A stretch of DNA of 64,000 nucleotides from Maratus speciosus (taxonomy: Eukaryota; Arthropoda; Arachnida; Araneae; Salticidae): positions 448,496,619 through 448,560,618 of the forward strand of contig OZ010786.1 in NCBI GenBank assembly GCA_963932465.1, read 5' to 3'. Below the pieces are notes generated by a model, which had not been told where the DNA came from, did no database searches, and worked only from the letters and a program-made list of their open reading frames with translations. Shown piece after piece: positions 58,379 through 64,000 of the stretch (positions are counted from its first letter, which is position 1; each line of letters opens with the position of its first letter). The translations under genes were made by a program, and so were the position numbers.

Positions 58379-59509
58379 GAGCTCCATAATAGTACGGAGA
58401 GATAACCTTACCGATCCACTTTCTGCCGCGACCGCATCACACTTTCAATGCGCACGAGTAATGAATCCTGCACTTTTATTAATATTAGAAGCTTTTTTAG
58501 CTCACAGGCTATCAAAGCCTGAGAACTAATCTGCCCGCCGGTTCTGTATGTATGTATGTATGTAAGTACGTAACGAGATAACTTTTGATAGAAATATCCG
58601 ATTTGCTTTAAAAAGAAATTCTAGGTTCATTCTGATAAGGTGCTTCCCTGATTAGTTTTGGGGGTTCATTGGTTAAGTATAAAGAGGGGGGGGGGGGACG
58701 GGGGCTAATCCCCCCCTTAATTTAGATAAATGGGTTTTTCATGCAGAATTATAAGATTTTCTTCCAATTCTGGTATACCGGTTAATTCTTATAACGAGCT
58801 TCTCTGATTAGATTTGAAGGTTCATTGTTATAGTCTAAATTGGGCAACGAGGGCTAATATCTCCCCTAATTTAGATAGATGTGTTTTTATATCCGATTTG
58901 CTTCAAATTTGGTATACCGGTTTATTTCGATAAGGCGCTTACCTGCGAACATTTGGAGGGTCATTGGTTAAGTATAAAGAGGGGGCAATCCCCCTTAATT
59001 TATTTTTCGAGGGGCATTATTCTTTGAAATAAGAGTATAATATACAGTTAGTGTGAATAGCCTGTGAGCTCAATGTCATCAGTTAAACTGGGCACTTTTC
59101 TTTTTTATTTCAAACTTTTCCTCATACAATATACCGCATACATATCAATTTTTGTTATTTCACCTTTTTGATATTTTTAAAGCAATACTTAATAAATTTT
59201 TCCATTTTTTTAAACCTACTTAAAATTTCATTTTTAACTAATATTAAATTAAAAATTTGCAATGCATTTAAATAAAATGTATATTTTTTTTTTCATAAAT
59301 ATATATATATCAGTGAAAACTGTAGTAAATTCATCGTATTTTTAAAACAAAATCCAATTTGAAAATATCATACTAACTACTCTATGGGAGGAAATCTATG
59401 TTTCACCAAAAAGTTTCCTCGGAAAATCTTTGGCATTGTATTCATCTGCGGACCGCTGGATTCAATGAATGAGAATAGGGAGTCATCCCTCCGTACTATT
59501 GTGGAGCTC
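58379..59509. mobile_element. nested inverted-repeat element with GAGCTCCA ends and internal tandem repeat
   Basis: Outer ends GAGCTCCATAATAGTACGGA and, reversed, GAGCTCCACAATAGTACGGA. An inner pair, AGCTCACAGGCTAT, bounds 58499-59070. Between them three units of about 150 bp repeat (GGTATACCGGTT, GGTTCATTG, AATCCCCC(C)TTAATTTA). A GTAT microsatellite is at 58546-58563 and a G run at 58686-58697. No coding sequence. Confidence 0.75.
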
Positions 59510-59716
59510 AATAGGTTCGGTCGGTGCAGGTAAAATAGGCAAATCCGACCCTAAGCACAAATCCAAGGAGTGTTGTACATGAATAGAAAAAATTCTAGAT
59601 AATATCGTCTCACAATATCTCCTTTATATCCACATTAAAATGTCATAAGAGTAAACAAAAATGGAGACATTTTTGTAATAGGTGTATAGTATATAAAATT
59701 GTTTTAAAGTGTGTTT

Positions 59717-61345
59717 AGGGCCATTCCACGTAAAATGAGCAAAAATTTACAAAAAGTCGTGGCCACATAGTAACCGAATTTAATAAAATTTGATACGCTG
59801 GTTCAATTCATATTCAAATAGAGTTCTGAAAAATAGCTTCACAAAAAATAAATTATTTTAGAAGTTTCGGGGCATTTAAAGTACTTGGGATATAGAATGG
59901 TATGAGTGCAATCGTCCAAAGTTGCAAGTTTTAAGTTCTGTATCTTGAAAACTGTTTAACTGAAAAGAATTTTTTCTTTATAATATTGTAATCTCTGAAA
60001 AACTATCTTCATATTTATTGAGTACCGTCAACCAGGGCTACTTTGGTCCGTGCGGGGTTACTTTGGTCCATCCCATAAAAAAAAAGGTTTTATTCTTTGT
60101 ATTGAACAGAACCAGGAAAAAGTAGCCCAAAGTAGTGGTTGACGGTAGTAATAATCTGGTAATGATTAATAATTGGTAGTTAAAATTGAAAATGTGTTGA
60201 ATTTTGAGAAAATTAGAAACGTTATAAAAATCAAGGAATTTAAAAACATCTATGAAATTGATGCTTGATGTAGTATTACAAACGAAGATCGAATTCCACA
60301 AGTTGGAAAGTTGCCATTTATTTCCTTCATCTTCAAAAAAACCTAGAAACAAAATCATAATTTTTCCTCTTATGTATGAGCAAAAAATAAAGAAAAGGTC
60401 CGACATTTACACTATTGCACAGACATAAAGATCAATAAAGTCTATGATATGCTAAAAAAATTCAAGATTGCCTTTTGATTTCTAACATAACAAAAACGGC
60501 TTTAAAAAGATAATATTTGCTACATTCCATGGGCTATTCCATGCCTCTTTGAATTCGCGCGTTTTTTAAAAATATTACACGATTTCAAAGAAAAAAATTA
60601 GTGCTGCCATCTATTTTTTCTATCTGGATTTAGGATTAATGTATAATTTTTTGTTCAACTGAATCATTTTTCTACTCTAATTTAAAATATTTTTGAGGCA
60701 AATATAAACGGAAAACAAGAATGAAAGTTTCTGTATTTAAAATATACACTTTTATCTATTATATAAAATAATTTAAACGTTTTAAGAGCTTTACTTCATG
60801 TTAAAACAAGTGATAGAAATATTGGACTTTTCTCATCAAAAAGTTTCATTATTTATTTTTTTTTCTCATTAAGAAATTAAAAGACCAGAATGAAAGTTTC
60901 TAAATTCGAAATATATATTTTTATCTGACATCAATTTTTTTTTTAATTCTAAGAGCATTCCTTCTTGTTCAAACGAGTAATAGAAATATTAAATTTTTTC
61001 TTCAAAATTTTTCATTATTTATTTATTTTTTCATTACGAAATAAAAAGACAGTTACTAAATTACGCTAATCTGCTATTTCTTATTTATTCTTAATTGTAA
61101 GTCATTTTTCATATAGTCTTTCCGTTTCTAAGGCTAATAATCAAAATTAAAATTTCAAGCATGTACACAAAACCGTGATTTTGTATCAAATTTTAAGGCA
61201 AGTTTTTATACTTGAATAAACAATCCTAAAATCTATTATTTTGCATTTACTCATCACTGAATATGATCTACTTATATGATGATTTTCATTAATATCTTTG
61301 ATGTGTCAGCCACAGCTGATTTGTCATTTTGTATGGAATGACCCT
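59717..61345. mobile_element. possible inverted-repeat element, AGGG(C/T)CATTCCA ends
   Basis: The left end AGGGCCATTCCACGTAAAAT and right end, reversed, AGGGTCATTCCATACAAAAT bound 1.6 kb. The interior includes a small TA-flanked MITE (60023-60147) and a two-unit direct repeat of about 165 bp (60720-61050, AATGAAAGTTTCT start). No coding sequence. The class is uncertain. Confidence 0.55.
60023..60147. mobile_element. 125-bp TA-flanked hairpin MITE
   Basis: Arms CCGTCAACCAGGGCTACTTT and, reversed, CCGTCAACCACTACTTTGGG lie next to TA on both sides. A second tight repeat, GGTTACTTTGGTCC, lies in the left half. Confidence 0.75.
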
Positions 61346-61655
61346 TTAAAATTTCGTTTTCGTTACGTTTAAGATTGACGATTTAGTTTTTTTGAGAGAG
61401 ATTCGCAGAGATGAAAAAAAAAGTTACGCATTCAAATGTGTATTGTAACGAGGCATGTTATAACAAGCGACCACTGTAATAAATTGCAGATGAAGAAAAC
61501 AAAAAAAAAAAAAACATTGACATATTACTCTGTTTATTTTGTTCTGGGTGTTGTAATTTCAAGTATTCTTTTCTAAGTTTATAAAAAAATCTGTAGTTTT
61601 ATAAAGTAGCTACTTTTACTAAATGTATTTGATTAGCAATCAAAATGTAGAAATA

Positions 61656-62186
61656 CGAGGGAAAGTCAGTAAGTAGGTCACAAACCGATATGAAAGGTCG
61701 ATAATTAGTAGTAAATTGTTTTCAAATATGCCAATAGGTGGCAACACTGTGCAACTGCAAGATGTCAATTTCGAATTTATGAGACAACAGTTGTACAAGA
61801 TGAGCAGGGGCGTTCAAAAGTTGTTGACTAAGAACGAAGTGGTCGTCCTGTTGAGATTGCGACAGAAGAAACAGTGTGGAAGGTTGAGAAAATGATTAGA
61901 GCTGACAGGCGAACAACAATAGGCAGCATTAGTAACTGCAACAGGTCGTTCACATGGTTTAGCCTACAGCCGACTGATGCAGACATTGAATGTGAGGTAC
62001 ACAGACGGCTAAGAGCGCAGTCCAAAGACTTTTATGCAGCAGGTATTAGAAAACTCATAAAGAGATGGGACAAATATATCAATGTAAATGACGATTATAA
62101 AGCGAAATAAACATGCCTTTTAAGTATATGTATCTTGGTTTCCCTTTTTTATTGGCTTTAGTGATCTACTTACTGACTTGCCCTCA
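61656..62186 (+). mobile_element. mariner-family internal-deletion element
   Basis: A 531-bp element is bounded by TA (61654-61655 and 62187-62188) and inverted repeats beginning GAGGGAAAGTCAGTAAGTAG on the left and GAGGGCAAGTCAGTAAGTAG on the right. From about 61829 a frame reads SGRPVEIATEETVWKVEKMI and RADRRTTIGSIS, which is the second helix-turn-helix region of a mariner transposase. About 30 codons later it ends FYAAGIRKLIKRWDKY, the usual C-terminus of the same family. The catalytic core has been deleted in frame. The element lies between 61656 and 62186, only 49 bp before the last channel exon. Confidence 0.9.
61829..62110 (+). pseudogene. mariner transposase with catalytic core deleted
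   Basis: The frame is open from about 61829 to a TAA at 62108-62110. It joins an N-terminal DNA-binding part to a C-terminal tail (RKLIKRWDKYINVNDDYKAK), with only some 35 unrelated-looking residues between. None of the DDD catalytic residues of mariner is present. A stop at about 61827 separates it from earlier coding-like sequence. If translated from the Met at 61892 it would give a short protein that lacks activity. Confidence 0.8.
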
Positions 62187-62235
62187 TATATTCACATATA
62201 TAGAGTATATATTTATATAATTTTTCCATTTCCAG

Positions 62236-62508
62236 GATACCTTACGAGAAAATTGCGATTACTCTAGCGACTGCATTAAAAATTGTTGCATTTCCCCTAT
62301 TGTTGCACCTCTGTACTTTGTAATTTTTGTCCTCATGGCCCAATTTGTTCTGGTGAATGTCGTCGTAGCCGTTCTCATGAAGCACCTAGAAGAGAGCCAC
62401 AAACAGATGGATGATGACCTGGAAATGGACGCTGAACTAGAGCGTGAGTTAGCTCAAGAAATGCGTATGGCTAAATTACAAGAGATGGGAGTAGTTAGAA
62501 AAGCTGTT
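62236..62508 (+). CDS. Ca-alpha1T: T-type calcium channel alpha-1, exon for IVS6 and proximal C-terminus
   Basis: The exon encodes 91 residues. [20 protein letters not shown] is the post-pore extracellular loop with four cysteines. [20 protein letters not shown] and [14 protein letters not shown] form IVS6 and its cytoplasmic end. A strongly acidic, probably helical segment follows (residues about 58-83, many Glu, Asp and Met), as in the proximal C-terminus of T-type channels. The acceptor is TTTCCAG and the likely donor is GTAAGT after KAV, ending in phase 0. The open frame runs on for 80 bp but looks intronic. Further C-terminal exons lie beyond the window. A mariner deletion derivative ends only about 50 bp before the acceptor. 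Confidence 0.94.
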
Positions 62509-64000
62509 GTAAGTTGGATTTCTCTCTCTCCTTTTCTCTGTTTTACAGTTAATAATTACAATTATTTATCTTTGGTTGAACTTGGTTAATAAGGAATTGG
62601 CATTTTGGCAGATTTCTGCTCTTTTGAATTCGTTCTACCCCTCCGTCTTCTTTGAAACATATCGTACAAGGTTTAAGATGTTTTAAAATTTTTATTTTTA
62701 AATTATTTCTTTACAGTTTGCTACTTTGTTTATAAAATAAATTTTTTGCTACCCCATCCCATAATGCAAACTTTAAAATCATAAAAATTACTTAACTTAA
62801 AAAAAAATATTTCCTTTCCTTATTTTGTTCAAAAAATAAATAAATAACCAATAATCTGGATTCTCCTTTCCCAAGAAATAATCGCTTCTCTTCTTATGTC
62901 CCCCCCCCCCACACACACACCCCGCTTTCGCCAAAAATAATAGTGTTTAAATTATTATTTTATAGTACATGACTAATCAATTATCAAAACCCACTTCGCC
63001 CTACATTTTTGAAGTCTCTATAAATATCGGAGAGATGTTTTGATATAAAACTGGGGCAAATAATAAAATAAAAACTTTCTTTGTTTTTTCTTTTCTTTTA
63101 TTTTCTCTCTCTTTTTTTGTGTTTGGTTATTTTTACCCTCAGATGATGAAAAAATGATTCTTTAATGATTTTTGGATAGATACATTGTTTATAAAATAAA
63201 TACTTTGCCAAACAGAAATTTATTTCACAGAAACTTTAGAATCATTATATATATTTTTAAAACTTAAAACAAACTTTGTCTTATTAGTTACTTTACAAAA
63301 TTAACAAAATTTTCTTATAAACAAATTTTGTTAAAATTGCCTGGTTTAATTTCTTGAAAAGAGAAGTTTACCAAACTGTTTCACGAATAAGGGTAGATCG
63401 CTGGATTGTGGGAATATATTCATTTCAGAGTAATAAAATGCCATTACATAGTGTAGTACACTAGGAGATTGGGTATTGCTTTCGGTTTTCAAAAAAAGAT
63501 TTAGGCAAAATTTGGGGCCTTTTTGTAGCATTTTCACAAAATTGCTTTTAATAAAAGGGATATCTTCACTGAATTTAGTTTAATAAGACACCTTTTAGAA
63601 AATTCTACTTAAAAAAAAGAATATTTTACAAACATTACATTTTACAAAATCAAACTCTTCATATTTTATTTTTTATTTCCTTAAGATTTGACAGGTCGCC
63701 GCTGCCACGCTGAGGGCCCGGGATCGAATTCCCCGTAAGGAATGTTTGTAAATAAATGGATAAATAAGAATTTGTTATGTCCTCGTTGTAATATCTGATT
63801 CTGTATATCATATGGATTATTCGAGGTATCAGCCATAGTTACTATAAACCTCAAAGAATTCTTCACTACAATGGATCTGGAATGTTCAAAGCTCAAAAGG
63901 TTTAATTTACAAACAAAACAAATTCATAGAAAGTAACACTTACAGTGGAGATTTAAAAAAAAAAAAAATCACTATTAACAAGTTCTAAGTTTGTATCCGG
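62509..64000. other. start of next channel intron
   Basis: No further exon was recognised. A C run followed by (CA)n lies at 62902-62922. A patch at 63690-63730 is GC-rich and has a GATCGAATTCCCCG motif reminiscent of a tRNA B box but no matching A box. Confidence 0.5.

Noticed and set aside
63681..63740. Third SINE type from a B-box-like GATCGAATTCCCC motif
   Set aside because: No A box at proper spacing and no second copy in the window.

Overview
The window is AT-rich animal DNA made almost entirely of introns and transposon debris. It carries one recognisable host gene on the + strand: the 3' half of a T-type (low-voltage-activated) calcium channel alpha-1 subunit. Eight exons run from the repeat-III pore loop to the start of the cytoplasmic C-terminus. 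They join in frame with canonical GT/AG sites and no missing segment. The selectivity-filter aspartates of repeats III (SKDGW) and IV (GDNWNG) mark the T-type class. The short exons, long introns and the particular transposons (piggyBac, Tc1, mariner, pogo, TA- and TTAA-flanked MITEs, tRNA-derived SINEs) suggest an arthropod. The species cannot be named from the sequence alone.

Layout. 1-12170: upstream intron with no exon that I can recognise, packed with MITEs, including a mosaic at 6165-9254 filled by TTAA-flanked insertions. 12171-12260: exon for the repeat-III pore. 12261-25802: a 13.5 kb intron with a SINE, a 4-unit array of ~325 bp, a 7-unit array of ~285 bp with G-rich tracts, an intact antisense piggyBac-like transposase (20034-21674) and a palindromic SINE pair. 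25803-25995: exon for IIIS6. 25996-35524: intron with a 51-bp-period array, a long foldback element and a dead Tc1 element. 35525-62508: the six exons of repeat IV, separated by 4-7 kb introns. These introns hold 93-bp tandem repeats, paired 453-bp MITEs, a pogo deletion derivative, mariner remnants, further TTAA elements and several nested foldbacks. 62509-64000: the start of the next intron.

The channel exons are the only host coding sequence I can support. The piggyBac-like reading frame is complete with all catalytic aspartates, but I could not find its terminal repeats. Nine TTAA-flanked insertions of several families lie in the same 64 kb and are candidate substrates for enzymes of that superfamily; this link is inference. 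Nearly every other open frame is a chance frame or repeat shadow. I found no convincing new gene system. The most unusual content is the density and nesting of inverted-repeat elements within one gene and the large palindrome next to the IIIS6 exon.
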